Shown here: piece by piece, positions 46,456 through 56,067 of the stretch
Numbering within the stretch: position 1 is the stretch's first letter
Layout of the letters: each line of letters begins with the position of its first letter
Origin: Paracoccaceae bacterium
GTDB taxonomy: Bacteria; Pseudomonadota; Alphaproteobacteria; Rhodobacterales; Rhodobacteraceae
Direction of reading: 5' to 3'
Assembly: GCA_018607905.1 (NCBI GenBank)
Contig: JABBAP010000011.1
Span: 96,278 to 160,277, forward strand
DNA: 64,000 nt
Made by a program: the position numbers and the translations under genes
The notes under the pieces: model-generated
Database searches by the model: none
Told to the model about the DNA's origin: nothing
Seen by the model: the letters and a program-made list of their open reading frames with translations, nothing else

Positions 46456-46670
46456 GAGTATTTGAACAGAGAAGAAACACAAGATAGTCCACCCCACCAC
46501 CCTATTCGCAATTTGCGACTTCGGGTGTGGGGCTTCTCCTCTGACGGCCATCGGCTCTCCAGCCTGTACCGCACCCTAAACGCTAACGATGCATGGTTAA
46601 CACAATCTAAACCCGCCCCTTCTTTTCTGCAAAAATACTCCACGGGGGTGCGGGGGTGTGAAACCCCTGC
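46456..46670. repeat. structured intergenic element with inverted terminal motifs
   Basis: The gap between the second dehydrogenase and the transferase gene is bounded by GAGTATTTGAACAGAGAAGA (46456-46475) and its inverted relative (46619-46640, reading GAGTATTTTTGCAGAAAAGA on the - strand). Inside lies a composite hairpin: CCCCACCACCC (46492-46502) pairs with GGGTGTGGGG (46523-46532) around TCGCA-ATT-TGCGA. A second hairpin, GGGGT/ACCCC, is near 46653-46667. No gene is supported here. Confidence 0.5.
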
Positions 46671-46696
46671 TTACTCTCTAACCAAAGGACCCCATC

Positions 46697-47338
46697 ATGG
46701 CTGATTATAAACTCTATTGTTTCGGCGAAAGCGGTAATTCTTACAAAGCCGCGCTGCCCCTTTCCCTTTCGGGTCTTGATTGGGAAGCTGTGTACGTTGA
46801 TTTTTTCAACGGCGAAGGCCGTACCCCTGAATACCGTGCCAACGTAAACGCCTTTGGCGAAGCGCCAGCATTGATCCACGGCAATGAGAAAATCGCGCAA
46901 TCAGGCGTGATCCAATCCTACATCACTGAAAAATCTGGCAAGTTCGGCGGCAATACAGATGCAGAAAAGCGCCAAGTGCAAGCATGGGTTCTGTGGGACA
47001 ACCACAAACTGTCCTCCATGGCGGGCATGACCCGTTTCTTGATGAACTTCCTTCCAGTGGACAAACGCCCGAAAGAAGTCATCGGCTTTAGCCAAGGCCG
47101 CCTTGCCGCTGCCTACAAAACGCTCGACGCTGCCCTAGAAGGGCGCGATTGGCTGGTGGGTGACGGCGTGACCAACGCCGATTTCTCCTGCTGCGGTTAT
47201 CTCTACTATCCAGAACCTTTCGGTTTTGTCCGCGCCGATCACGCAAACATCGATCGTTGGCTCTCCAACATCGAAGGTCTCGATGGATACAAAGCCCCCT
47301 ACGACCTCATGCCCGGCTCCCCAGCCGACCGCGCCTAA
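46697..47338 (+). CDS. glutathione S-transferase family protein
   Basis: A 213-residue GST fold: an N-terminal thioredoxin-like domain (YKLYCFGESGNSYKAALPL, with the EAPALI cis-Pro loop and the QSGVIQSY glutathione site) and a helical C-terminal domain with VTNADFSCCGYL. It sits inside the beta-oxidation operon. It might detoxify reactive enoyl intermediates or cleave a thioether, but no specific substrate is indicated. Confidence 0.9.
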   Translation: MADYKLYCFGESGNSYKAALPLSLSGLDWEAVYVDFFNGEGRTPEYRANVNAFGEAPALIHGNEKIAQSGVIQSYITEKSGKFGGNTDAEKRQVQAWVLWDNHKLSSMAGMTRFLMNFLPVDKRPKEVIGFSQGRLAAAYKTLDAALEGRDWLVGDGVTNADFSCCGYLYYPEPFGFVRADHANIDRWLSNIEGLDGYKAPYDLMPGSPADRA

Positions 47339-47368
47339 TTCAAACACACGCACCAAAGGATCAAACAC

Positions 47369-48583
47369 ATGCCACATGATGCATATATCTACGACACAAC
47401 CCGCTCTCCGCGCGGCAAAGGCAAAAAAGACGGCTCCCTGCACGAGGTTTCCGCCGTTCGCCTTTCAGCCGAGGTTCTAAACAATCTGCAAGCCCGCACA
47501 GGGTTTGATTCCAAGGACGTGGACGATGTAATTTGGGGCAACGTCTCTCAAGTGGGCGAACAAGGCGGCTGTTTGGCCCGTTCTGCCGTGCTCTATTCCG
47601 ACCTAGATGAATCCGTGGCTGGCGTGTCCGTCAACCGTTTCTGCGCCTCAGGGCTCGAGGCCGTGAACATGGCCGCAGGTCAGGTCATGGGCGGCCAAGG
47701 CAACGCCTATATCGCTGGTGGCGTTGAATCCATGTCACGCGTTCCGATGGGCTCAGACGGCGGCGCAATCGCTGTTGATCCAACCCTCGCGATGAAAGCC
47801 TATTTCGTTCCACAAGGCATTTCATCCGACATCATCGCCACGAAATACGGCTTCACCCGCGACATGTGCGATGAATACGCCGTTGAATCCCAACGCCGTG
47901 CGGCCCTGTCCCAGAAAGAAGGTCGCTTCGATAAATCCGTCTTCGGTCTGAACGATCAAAACGGCATCGAAATCCTCGGCCATGATGAAATGGTGCGCGG
48001 TGAAACCAACATGCAAACGCTCGGCTCCCTGAACCCATCGTTCAAAGCCCAAGGCGAGGTTATGCCAGGTTTTGATGCCATCGCCCTGCTGAAATATCCA
48101 GAGCTGGAAAAAATCAACCACGTGCACCACGCAGGCAACTCCTCTGCGCTGGCAGACGGGGCGGCCGCCATTCTGATCGGCAACAAAGAATTTGGCGAAA
48201 AGAACGGCCTGACACCGCGCGCGCGCATCAAAGCAACCGCAAAAATCGGCACAGACCCGACCATCATGCTGACAGGCCCCGTGCCTGTGACGGAACGCAT
48301 CTTGGAGCGCAATGGCATGAATATCGGCGACATCGACTTGTTCGAGGTGAACGAAGCCTTTGCCTCCGTTGTTCTGCGCTTCCAACACTATTTCAACGTG
48401 GATCACGACAAGCTGAACGTGAACGGCGGCGCAATCGCAATGGGCCACCCGCTCGGCGCAACAGGCGCGGTCATCCTCGGCACGCTGCTCGATGAAATGG
48501 AACGCTCTGACAAAGAAACCGGCCTTGCAACGCTTTGCATCGGTTCGGGCATGGGCGCGGCAACAATCCTAGAGCGCGTGTAA
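47369..48583 (+). CDS. acetyl-CoA C-acyltransferase (thiolase)
   Basis: A 404-residue thiolase that cleaves 3-ketoacyl-CoA with CoA. The nucleophile Cys92 is in [11 protein letters not shown], His360 in GHPLGATGA, and the second Cys390 in CIGSGMG. It supplies the last step of the beta-oxidation cycle whose dehydrogenases lie upstream and whose hydratase/dehydrogenase lies downstream. The size fits the FadA/AtoB family. Confidence 0.95.
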   Translation: MPHDAYIYDTTRSPRGKGKKDGSLHEVSAVRLSAEVLNNLQARTGFDSKDVDDVIWGNVSQVGEQGGCLARSAVLYSDLDESVAGVSVNRFCASGLEAVNMAAGQVMGGQGNAYIAGGVESMSRVPMGSDGGAIAVDPTLAMKAYFVPQGISSDIIATKYGFTRDMCDEYAVESQRRAALSQKEGRFDKSVFGLNDQNGIEILGHDEMVRGETNMQTLGSLNPSFKAQGEVMPGFDAIALLKYPELEKINHVHHAGNSSALADGAAAILIGNKEFGEKNGLTPRARIKATAKIGTDPTIMLTGPVPVTERILERNGMNIGDIDLFEVNEAFASVVLRFQHYFNVDHDKLNVNGGAIAMGHPLGATGAVILGTLLDEMERSDKETGLATLCIGSGMGAATILERV

Positions 48584-48588
48584 CACGC

Positions 48589-48999
48589 ATGTCTCGGCAT
48601 CCTCTCCTCGATATTCTCGACCAGCTGAAATCGGACACCCGTTTCGATTTCACCTTGGTCGAAAAATACGAGGGGAAATTGATGCGGCTCAAATGCCGGA
48701 CCCCGAATATTTGGGTCATGGTGGCATCTGAAGACGGATCAATGCTGGATCGCTGGGCGCACGATGGTGGGGCCGCTTTCGTGAAATACACGGAAGATGA
48801 CCTCGCCAAAGGGCCGGAACACAACGCCAAAGCGCTGATTGCTTTGGCTGAAACAGAACAAGAAAAACACCAATCCGCTGCGAACGGACCCAATGAACAA
48901 GAACGCCGCCTCGCAGATATCAGAGAAAATAGTCCAAGCTATCAAGCATCCGTAAGAAACCGCTTGGACCCCCAGAAATGGAGAAAAAAACATGACTGA
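48589..48999 (+). CDS. small soluble protein between thiolase and FadJ genes
   Basis: A 136-residue charged protein, unknown, starting six bases after the thiolase stop and overlapping the next gene by 8 bp, so it is clearly part of the operon. A globular N-terminal half ([13 protein letters not shown] ... [13 protein letters not shown]) precedes a charged helical tail rich in Glu, Lys and Asn. No catalytic motif is visible. Its conserved place in the operon suggests a supporting role in fatty acid oxidation. Confidence 0.75.
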   Translation: MSRHPLLDILDQLKSDTRFDFTLVEKYEGKLMRLKCRTPNIWVMVASEDGSMLDRWAHDGGAAFVKYTEDDLAKGPEHNAKALIALAETEQEKHQSAANGPNEQERRLADIRENSPSYQASVRNRLDPQKWRKKHD

Positions 49000-51193
49000 T
49001 TTCCACTACAAACTCGACGGCGACATCGCCATCATCACATGGGATTGCCCCGACAAATCCATGAACATCATGTCCGAAACGGGCTTTGGTGAACTCGATG
49101 CGCACATCGACACCGTGCTGGGCGATGACGCCATCAAAGGCGCGATCATCACCTCTGGCAAAGACACGTTTGCGGCGGGGATGGACCTAACCGTGCTGGC
49201 CGAATGGAAAGCACGCGGCGGCGACAACCCTGCCCCGCAACTGATGGACGGCATCATGACGGGCCACCGTATCATGCGCAAAATTGAACGCGCTGGCATG
49301 GACGCCAAAACCAACAAAGGCGGCAAACCAATCGTCGCCGCATTGCCGGGCACGGGCCTTGGCATCGGTCTTGAAATTCCGCTGGCCTGTCACCGCATTT
49401 TTGTGGCCGACAACCCCAAGGCAAAAATCGGCCTGCCAGAAATCATGGTCGGCATCTTTCCAGGCGGCGGCGGCACAACCCGCCTCGTGCGCAAGCTTGG
49501 CGTGATGAACGCCTCTTCTTTCCTGCTCGAAGGCAAGACAGTTGATCCGAACAAAGCCAAAGCAGCTGGCCTCATCGACGAAGTCGTGCCTGCGGACGAA
49601 CTCATCTCCTCTGCCAAAGCATGGATCGAAACCGCAACAGACGCGGACCTGCTGAAACCTTGGGATGCCAAGGGCTACAAAATGCCGGGCGGCGCACCGT
49701 ACCACCCTGCTGGCTTCATGACTTATGTCGGCGCAACGGCCATGGTCCACGGCAAAACCCACGGCGCGTTCCCAGCAGCCAAAGCAATGCTCGCAGCCGT
49801 TTATGAAGGCGCACTTGTTCCCTTCGATCAAGCCATCCGCATTGAAGCACGCTGGTTCACCAACATCCTGTTGAACCCGTCGTCCTCTGCCATGATTAAC
49901 TCCTTGTTCATCAACAAAGGCGCGCTGGAAAAAGGCGCGGTTCGTCCCAAAGGCGTGGCAGATCAATCCGTCAAAAAAGTCGGCATTCTTGGCGCTGGCA
50001 TGATGGGCGCTGGCATCGCGTTGGTCTCTGCACTTGCTGGCATCGAGGTGGTCCTGATTGACCGCGACCAAGATGCAGCGGACAAAGGCAAAGCCTATTC
50101 CGAAGCGCACGCCGACAAAGGCATCGCACGCAAAAAATCCACACCCGAGAAGAAAGAGAAGCTTCTTTCTCACATCACCGCAACGACAGATTTGAACGCC
50201 CTCAAAGGCTGCGATCTGATTGTCGAAGCGGTGTTCGAGGACGTGGGCGTCAAAGCCGAGATGACCAAAAAAGTCGAAGCCATCGTTGGCGAAGACTGCA
50301 TCTTTGCCACCAACACATCCACGCTGCCAATCGGCGAGCTGGCCAAAGCATCCGTGCGCCCCGACCAATTCATCGGCATCCACTTCTTTTCCCCAGTTGA
50401 TAAAATGCTGCTGGTGGAAATCATCAAAGGGGCACAAACGGGCGACCGCGCCGTTGCAAAATCGCTCGATTTTGTACGTCAAATCCGCAAAACGCCAATC
50501 GTGGTCAACGACGCGCGCTTCTTCTATGCCAACCGTTGCATCATCCCCTACGGCGGCGAAGCAAACCGCATGGTATCAGAGGGCATCGAGCCAGCCTTGA
50601 TCGAAAACGCCGCAAAACAGCTCGGCTTCCCGCTTGGCCCACTTCAACTTGGCGATGAAACATCCATCGACCTCGCGGAAAAAATTATGACCGCCACAAA
50701 GGCCGCCATGGGCAACGAATACCCTGCCTCTGGCGCGGATGATGTTGTGCAAACCTTGTTCGATCTCAAACGTCTGGGCCGTAAAACCAAATCTGGCTTT
50801 TACGACTACGACGAAAAGGGCAAACGCACAGGTCTGTGGAAAGGTCTCGGCGATCACTTTGAAGTCATGGAAGACCAACCCGGCCTAGAAGAGGTCCAGC
50901 ACCGCCTGATCCTCGCCCAAGTCCTAGAGGCCGTTCGCGCCCTCGAAGAAGGCGTCCTTGAAGACATCCGCGAAGGCGACGTCGGCGCGATCCTTGGCTG
51001 GGGCTTCATGCCCTGGTCTGGTGGCCCGTTTGCTTGGCTCGATATCATCGGCTCTACAAAGGCGGTCGAAATCTGCGACGCGCTGGCCGCCAAACATGGC
51101 ATCCGCTTTGAGGCACCTGCCTTGCTGCGTGAAATGGGCGAAAAAGGCGAGAGCTTCTATGGCCGTTTCGGGGCAGACGCAAAAGCGGCCTAA
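48992..51193 (+). CDS. fadJ: bifunctional enoyl-CoA hydratase / 3-hydroxyacyl-CoA dehydrogenase
   Basis: A 733-residue protein that hydrates enoyl-CoA and oxidises the 3-hydroxy product. An N-terminal crotonase domain (1 to about 300; oxyanion region DTFAAGMDL and LPEIMVGIFPGGGGT) is followed by an NAD-binding domain (GAGMMGAGIA near 334) and a C-terminal dehydrogenase domain with His464 in IHFFSP. The layout is that of FadB/FadJ alpha chains; with the thiolase it completes the cycle. A terminator follows. Confidence 0.95.
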   Translation: MTDFHYKLDGDIAIITWDCPDKSMNIMSETGFGELDAHIDTVLGDDAIKGAIITSGKDTFAAGMDLTVLAEWKARGGDNPAPQLMDGIMTGHRIMRKIERAGMDAKTNKGGKPIVAALPGTGLGIGLEIPLACHRIFVADNPKAKIGLPEIMVGIFPGGGGTTRLVRKLGVMNASSFLLEGKTVDPNKAKAAGLIDEVVPADELISSAKAWIETATDADLLKPWDAKGYKMPGGAPYHPAGFMTYVGATAMVHGKTHGAFPAAKAMLAAVYEGALVPFDQAIRIEARWFTNILLNPSSSAMINSLFINKGALEKGAVRPKGVADQSVKKVGILGAGMMGAGIALVSALAGIEVVLIDRDQDAADKGKAYSEAHADKGIARKKSTPEKKEKLLSHITATTDLNALKGCDLIVEAVFEDVGVKAEMTKKVEAIVGEDCIFATNTSTLPIGELAKASVRPDQFIGIHFFSPVDKMLLVEIIKGAQTGDRAVAKSLDFVRQIRKTPIVVNDARFFYANRCIIPYGGEANRMVSEGIEPALIENAAKQLGFPLGPLQLGDETSIDLAEKIMTATKAAMGNEYPASGADDVVQTLFDLKRLGRKTKSGFYDYDEKGKRTGLWKGLGDHFEVMEDQPGLEEVQHRLILAQVLEAVRALEEGVLEDIREGDVGAILGWGFMPWSGGPFAWLDIIGSTKAVEICDALAAKHGIRFEAPALLREMGEKGESFYGRFGADAKAA

Positions 51194-51216
51194 CCCCAAA
51201 CAAACCGACACAACCA

Positions 51217-51248
51217 AAAAGAGCCCAGATCCAATCTGGGCGCTTTTT
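51217..51248 (+). terminator. intrinsic terminator of beta-oxidation operon
   Basis: GCCCAGAT and ATCTGGGC form an 8-bp stem with a 3-nt loop, followed by GCTTTTT. On the other strand a run of T also follows, so it may serve the convergent membrane gene too. Confidence 0.9.
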
Positions 51249-51275
51249 CAGTTTTTATGGGTTAGCTTAGACCTG

Positions 51276-52427
51276 CTAAGTTGCGATGGGGCTAAACGGG
51301 CGCGGTGTGCGTTCGATCTTATTTTTCAAACGGCTGCACAATTCTTTCGCTGCCAAAATCTGCGGCTTCGCATCTGCGTTCACAAGGCCACTTACACGCG
51401 CAGCAGACTTTGCCGTGCCAGTTGGATTTGTCTTGAACTGCTTGGACACCAATGGGCGGATCAACCGCGTGAACAGCGTCAGCAACAGCGTATTCCCAGC
51501 CAAACAAATGGCAAACAATACCCCAACATAGGTCAACACGTTCAACACGCTCGCCAAATCAAACCCAGCACGAGACGCCAGCCAACTCACATAACCAACA
51601 ACGTCACGTTCGCCGCCATGCACGCTCACATAATTTGCGTACATCGTGCTCAGCGCCAGCAGCGCCATCGCAACTACGGTCAACGGCAACATTTGCAACG
51701 CAACATTCAAACACCGCGTCGAAAAAGCCTCATTTCGCCCCGAACGTGCCATTCGATTGGCAACACACACCAGCGAAAAGGCAATGGACAATGGGATGCT
51801 CAACTTGAGCAATTCCATGAATTTCGGATCAACTACCATCAGCGACGATCCGAAAATCGCGATATTCGCGCCAATCAATTCGCGGCGGTACAATTCAGAA
51901 TAATCGCGCTTTACAGAGGGACGGCGGACACCACGCATATCATTCACCAAACTCGCACTCGCAGTGTTCGCTTGTTCGCATTCTGTATTAACGCGAACCG
52001 AATAATCAAACAGCTTTTTCACTGTGAAAGACGCCAGTAGAACACCTATCACAAAACCGATAACTGCAATTGTTTGGTGGTTGCTTGCATCACCTGAAAG
52101 GCCCGTCACGTATAGAATAGAATTGTGTCCTGCAACGCGTTGCAGAACGATTTCTAAGGCCAGTGTTATGCCTACAAACACAACCGACAACCCCCATCCT
52201 TCGACCGAAGAAAGGTGGCGCGTTTCCGTGCGTGCGTACAACACAGCAACTGGAAGTTGTGCAAAAAGAACTAAAATCAAGGATACCCAAAAGCGACTGA
52301 TACTAATACCGAACGTGGTTTTAAAGAGTTCAACAATCAACAAAGACGCAGACATGACAATCAAAACAAGCATAGATTGCGTCAACACATAAGAAACAAA
52401 CGGTCTGTTTAAGGTATTCGAGTTCAT
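51276..52427 (-). CDS. multi-pass membrane protein, unknown function
   Basis: A 383-residue protein with about nine hydrophobic helices and a soluble loop of about 50 residues near the middle (RVNTECEQANTASASL ... KRDYSELYRR). A strong AGGAGG site precedes the ATG. No family was recognised. It stands alone between two convergent or codirectional units. Codon use is slightly more AT-rich than its neighbours, which fits an accessory gene. Confidence 0.75.
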   Translation of the reverse strand: MNSNTLNRPFVSYVLTQSMLVLIVMSASLLIVELFKTTFGISISRFWVSLILVLFAQLPVAVLYARTETRHLSSVEGWGLSVVFVGITLALEIVLQRVAGHNSILYVTGLSGDASNHQTIAVIGFVIGVLLASFTVKKLFDYSVRVNTECEQANTASASLVNDMRGVRRPSVKRDYSELYRRELIGANIAIFGSSLMVVDPKFMELLKLSIPLSIAFSLVCVANRMARSGRNEAFSTRCLNVALQMLPLTVVAMALLALSTMYANYVSVHGGERDVVGYVSWLASRAGFDLASVLNVLTYVGVLFAICLAGNTLLLTLFTRLIRPLVSKQFKTNPTGTAKSAARVSGLVNADAKPQILAAKELCSRLKNKIERTPRPFSPIAT

Positions 52428-52583
52428 AGTAGCCTCCTGAACCTATTTCACACCACTAGGTAGAGCCCTAATTATGTCAACAATTTGCTACCGCTATGAC
52501 CAATTCGCGTTCATTTAGTGCCAAATTTTTTGAAAATTCTCATAAAACCTTGCAAATTGGCGCACGAAGTACTTCAAATTTAC

Positions 52584-53480
52584 CTAGCCAGATTTGGCCC
52601 CATTTTCACGCCACAGCACCAGCGCACCGCCGCCGACAATTAGCAAAACGCCAGGGAACAACCGATCAAGCGGCGCTTCGCCAAACACGATCCATCCCAT
52701 CGTGAAGGCAGAAATCAGCCCGAAATAATTGAACGGCGCCAGCGCGCTCGGTTCTGCCATGCGCACCGAAATCAGCATGCAAATCACACCGCAACCGCCC
52801 AACAATCCCATCACCGTAATCAACAGCGCATCCATGCCGCTTTCGATTCCCGAAAACCCAGTGGTGAACAAAACCACCACCAAATTCGAAACAACCGCAG
52901 CCACAGCTGAATACAGATACAACAGCGAATTCGAAACATCGCGATCAATCATGCGCACCGTCACAATCGACAGCGCATAAAATGCCGCCGCACACAGCGG
53001 CAGCAGCGCCCACAGATTAAAGCTCTCGGCGGTGGGTTGCACGATCATCATCGCGCCGCCAAATCCCATCAAAACCGCGATGGATCGCCAAATCCCAACC
53101 CGTTCGCCCAGCAGTGGGATCGACATCAGCACCACAAACAACGACATCGTGTAGCCAAGGGCCGCCACCAGCGCAAAGGCGGTTGTGCCCAGCGACGCAT
53201 ACCAACAAATCTGCGCAATCGTCACCATCAGCCCACGGGAAAACGCGAACTTCCACTGGCGGATCCACAGATGTTTTGGATCCAGCTTAAACTCGCCCGT
53301 CCACCACATCAGCACCAGTGCGGGGATCATCCCCACAATGTTGCGATAGGCCGACAGCTCCAGCACTTCGTACCTTGGCAGCAGCGTTTTGATGATCACC
53401 GACATTCCATCCAGAAACACGATGCCGAGCAGCAAAATCATTGCTGCCCGCACCAAGTTAGATTGAAATATCGCGGGCAT
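52584..53480 (-). CDS. DMT-superfamily transporter (EamA)
   Basis: A 298-residue inner-membrane protein with ten helices and two EamA repeats (LLLGIVFLDGMSVIIKTLLP in the first helix). Third EamA transporter of the window. It lies six bases downstream of the PfkB kinase on the same strand and may be co-transcribed with it and nth. Substrate unknown; a nucleoside link is only suggested by the neighbour. Confidence 0.86.
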   Translation of the reverse strand: MPAIFQSNLVRAAMILLLGIVFLDGMSVIIKTLLPRYEVLELSAYRNIVGMIPALVLMWWTGEFKLDPKHLWIRQWKFAFSRGLMVTIAQICWYASLGTTAFALVAALGYTMSLFVVLMSIPLLGERVGIWRSIAVLMGFGGAMMIVQPTAESFNLWALLPLCAAAFYALSIVTVRMIDRDVSNSLLYLYSAVAAVVSNLVVVLFTTGFSGIESGMDALLITVMGLLGGCGVICMLISVRMAEPSALAPFNYFGLISAFTMGWIVFGEAPLDRLFPGVLLIVGGGALVLWRENGAKSG

Positions 53481-53486
53481 TCGGGG

Positions 53487-54482
53487 CTATTCCAGCCCCT
53501 TTTCCTTAAACAACGCGCCAAGGTCTGCTTCGGGGCGCGCACCGATGTGGCCGATAATTTCACCGGCTGCAACACAGCCCATGCGACCGCAGGTCATCAT
53601 ATCGCGCCGATTAACCAACCCATGCAAGAACCCCGCGGCGAACAAATCGCCCGCCCCCGTCACGTCCATAACTTTCGACGCCTCCGCAGGGGCCAAAACC
53701 GTCTCACCGCCCCGCGCAACATAGGCGCCCTTGGCCCCCACAGTACACGCCACGATCTCCACACGGCTCGCCGCTTCTGCGATACTTTCCTCCAGCGTGT
53801 CGGCAGGATACATCGCCGCCATTTCGTGCTCGTTGCAGAACAGCAGATCAATGTGATCGCGGATCATGTCGCGAAACGCTTGGTGATGACGATCCACACA
53901 GAACGGATCAGACAGCGTGACCGAAACTTTACCGCCCGCGCCTTTACAAGCCGCAATCGCCTTGGCAAACGCCGCGTGGGACAGCTCTCCGTCGAACCGA
54001 TACCCTTCCAGATACAGCCACTCCGCATCCGCCATCATCGCAGGATCAATATCATCTGGCCCAAGGTGTTCGGACACACCCAAATACGTATTCAGCGAGC
54101 GTTCGCTGTCAGGCGTCACCAAAACCATGCAACGCCCCGTTTCATCCACCGCATCCGCAGGGGAACGCGGCACTTCGAAATCCGCACCCTGTGCGCGCAT
54201 GTCATGCTCAAAAATATCGCCCAGCTGATCGGCCTTCACCTTACCAACATAGGCCGTGCGATCCCCAAGTGCGGCAATCCCCGCAATCGTGTTCGCAGCA
54301 GAACCACCAGACACTTCTTTCGCTGGCCCCATCATGCCGTACAGCTCGCTCGCCCGCGCGGTATCAATCAACTGCATGATGCCTTTTTCCACACCATTAT
54401 CGGCAAGGAACTGATCCTCACACGGTGCCAACACATCCACCAACGCGTTGCCAATGCCGACAACCTGATATTTTTTAGCCAA
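53487..54482 (-). CDS. PfkB-family carbohydrate / adenosine kinase
   Basis: A 331-residue ribokinase-fold kinase. The N-terminal substrate region GIGNALVDVLAP and the C-terminal PfkB signature DVTGAGDLFAAGF (with the catalytic Asp in GAGD) are intact, as is GGSAANTIAGIAALG. It most resembles the adenosine kinase-like group. No ATG fits the family N-terminus. A TTG at 54482, six bases after AGGAGA, does, and it overlaps the nth stop by 8 bp. Confidence 0.88.
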   Translation of the reverse strand: MAKKYQVVGIGNALVDVLAPCEDQFLADNGVEKGIMQLIDTARASELYGMMGPAKEVSGGSAANTIAGIAALGDRTAYVGKVKADQLGDIFEHDMRAQGADFEVPRSPADAVDETGRCMVLVTPDSERSLNTYLGVSEHLGPDDIDPAMMADAEWLYLEGYRFDGELSHAAFAKAIAACKGAGGKVSVTLSDPFCVDRHHQAFRDMIRDHIDLLFCNEHEMAAMYPADTLEESIAEAASRVEIVACTVGAKGAYVARGGETVLAPAEASKVMDVTGAGDLFAAGFLHGLVNRRDMMTCGRMGCVAAGEIIGHIGARPEADLGALFKEKGLE

Positions 54483-55122
54483 AATCTTTCTCCTCAAACG
54501 GACATAAGTCCTCAACAATACAGTTCGCACACACGGGCTTGCGCGCCTTACAGACATAGCGCCCGTGCAAAATCATCCAGTGATGCGCGTGCATGGCAAA
54601 CTCGGCGGGGATTTGATCCTCAATCGCCCGTTCCACCACCACAACATCTTTTCCAGGGCAAACGCCCGTGCGGTTTCCAAACCGAAAAATATGCGTGTCC
54701 ACCGCCTGCGCAGGCTGTTTGAACCACATATTCAGCACAACATTCGCCGTCTTGCGCCCCACACCCGGCAGGCTTTCGAGCGCCGCACGGCTCGATGGAA
54801 CAACACTGTCAAATTCATCCACCAAAATCTGGCTCATCTTCATCACGTTCTTGGCTTTGTTGCGAAACAAGCCAATCGTTTTGATGTGTTCGGTCACCCC
54901 ATCAAGGCCCAGCGCCAGCATTTTTTCAGGCGTATCCGCAATCGCAAACAAAGCCTTCGTCGCCTTATTCACCCCAATATCCGTCGCCTGCGCGCTCAGC
55001 GCCACAGCCACCACCAGCGTATACGCATTCACATGATCCAACTCGCCCTTAGGCTCTGGCTCACTGTCGCGAAACCGCGAAAACATCGCATGGATTGTGT
55101 GATAATCGAGTTGTTTTGTCAT
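54475..55122 (-). CDS. nth: endonuclease III
   Basis: A 215-residue base-excision repair glycosylase/AP lyase for oxidised pyrimidines. The helix-hairpin-helix LPGVGRKTANVVLN carries the catalytic Lys region, VDTHIFR carries the catalytic Asp, and the 4Fe-4S loop has the C-x6-C-x2-C-x5-C spacing (CKARKPVCANCIVEDLC). It is first in a leftward unit with the kinase and an EamA transporter. Confidence 0.95.
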   Translation of the reverse strand: MTKQLDYHTIHAMFSRFRDSEPEPKGELDHVNAYTLVVAVALSAQATDIGVNKATKALFAIADTPEKMLALGLDGVTEHIKTIGLFRNKAKNVMKMSQILVDEFDSVVPSSRAALESLPGVGRKTANVVLNMWFKQPAQAVDTHIFRFGNRTGVCPGKDVVVVERAIEDQIPAEFAMHAHHWMILHGRYVCKARKPVCANCIVEDLCPFEEKDFG

Positions 55123-55360
55123 GGGATCGGTTTGGCATGGGGGGCTTCAATTAGAAAGTTTAAATTCACTTTTGTTGTCACAAATGATCTTGTTTTCGCT
55201 CCTGCCTTATCAATCCTAAATGTTTAGCTTGCATTTGGGCTCCGATTTCGATCGCAAAAGCGATGAAATTCGTCATTCACGTGGCACTTGAACTTTGGGT
55301 GTTGTATTGATTTTGATAATTACCAAACTTCTTTCGTTACTTGATCAGATTGAGGCCTAA

Positions 55361-55939
55361 ATGAAGAGACATCTAATTTTAATATTGCTAGGTGTTGTGA
55401 CAATCTTCGTAATTATTGTCGCCATCACGACCGAAATTAACATCACTCAGACGCAACGAGAAGCTTACGAAGACGCGGAAATTTCCAATATCTTTGAGGA
55501 GCGGTTCCAAAATAAGATTGTCCCATCTTTTTGGGGCGCACCAAACGGGTTCGAAGCAGCTCTAACCTCAATTGACGCTCGAAACTTATTAGCCCGCTCG
55601 GTTCCGAACACGGATCTACGTGAAGCGGATGTCCTTTTTATTTTTGTAAAAAATGAACAAGGGCTTCAAGAGTTTCCGTATTACGATCTATTTTCTATGG
55701 ATGAGATAAAAACTGTAACAAGTACAAAAGACACTTTATCCATCAAGTACGATTTACAAATAGATTCTGAATTAGGAGTCAAAAAATTTAGACTTCAAAT
55801 CTTTTACTTTGATGGCCGAAAGGGCGATGCAATAAAACTGTCTAATACTGTTTGCCTTGCCCGTTACTTGTACGGTGAAGCGATTTTTGAAAATGGCGTT
55901 CATGGTATTCCGCGCTATGATGAATGTAAAAAGGACTAG
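55361..55939 (+). CDS. AT-rich orphan, anchored protein of unknown function
   Basis: A 192-residue protein with one N-terminal membrane segment (about 5-23) and a soluble remainder; two cysteines near the C-terminus (in NTVCLARYL and DECKKD). Base composition and codon use are far more AT-rich than the surroundings, as is the 238-bp stretch before it. It ends exactly where the fragment of another gene begins. These features suggest recent acquisition. Family not recognised. Confidence 0.65.
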   Translation: MKRHLILILLGVVTIFVIIVAITTEINITQTQREAYEDAEISNIFEERFQNKIVPSFWGAPNGFEAALTSIDARNLLARSVPNTDLREADVLFIFVKNEQGLQEFPYYDLFSMDEIKTVTSTKDTLSIKYDLQIDSELGVKKFRLQIFYFDGRKGDAIKLSNTVCLARYLYGEAIFENGVHGIPRYDECKKD

Positions 55940-56061
55940 CCGAGGTCATCCGCCGCGCGCTCCAACTCTATGAGTTTGTGATCGAGGAAGAAGAAAAAGG
56001 CGGCGGCGTCTCGGTAAAAACCGAAAAAGACGGTGAAATCATCTACCGCTCCATCTTCTAA
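55940..56061 (+). pseudogene. 3' remnant of a ribbon-helix-helix-like gene
   Basis: About 40 codons in one frame read AEVIRRALQLYEF, then an acidic segment, and end in IYRSIF and TAA. Codon use returns abruptly to the local style. There is no start codon: in-frame stops lie just upstream inside the AT-rich segment. The text resembles the C-terminus of small RHH/CopG regulators. The 5' half appears to have been replaced by the AT-rich insert. Confidence 0.6.
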
Positions 56062-56067
56062 CCAAAA

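Noticed and set aside
46447..46704. 85-codon + strand frame between the second acyl-CoA dehydrogenase and the GST gene
   Set aside because: It runs through the inverted-repeat element and hairpins, overlaps the GST start, has no ribosome site and shows no protein-like pattern.
49187..50482. 431-codon - strand frame
   Set aside because: Antisense shadow of the FadJ gene, rich in Cys/His/Phe in the way typical of reversed GC-biased coding sequence.
53037..54722. 561-codon + strand frame
   Set aside because: Antisense to the EamA transporter, the PfkB kinase and the end of nth; His/Arg/Gln-rich shadow translation.
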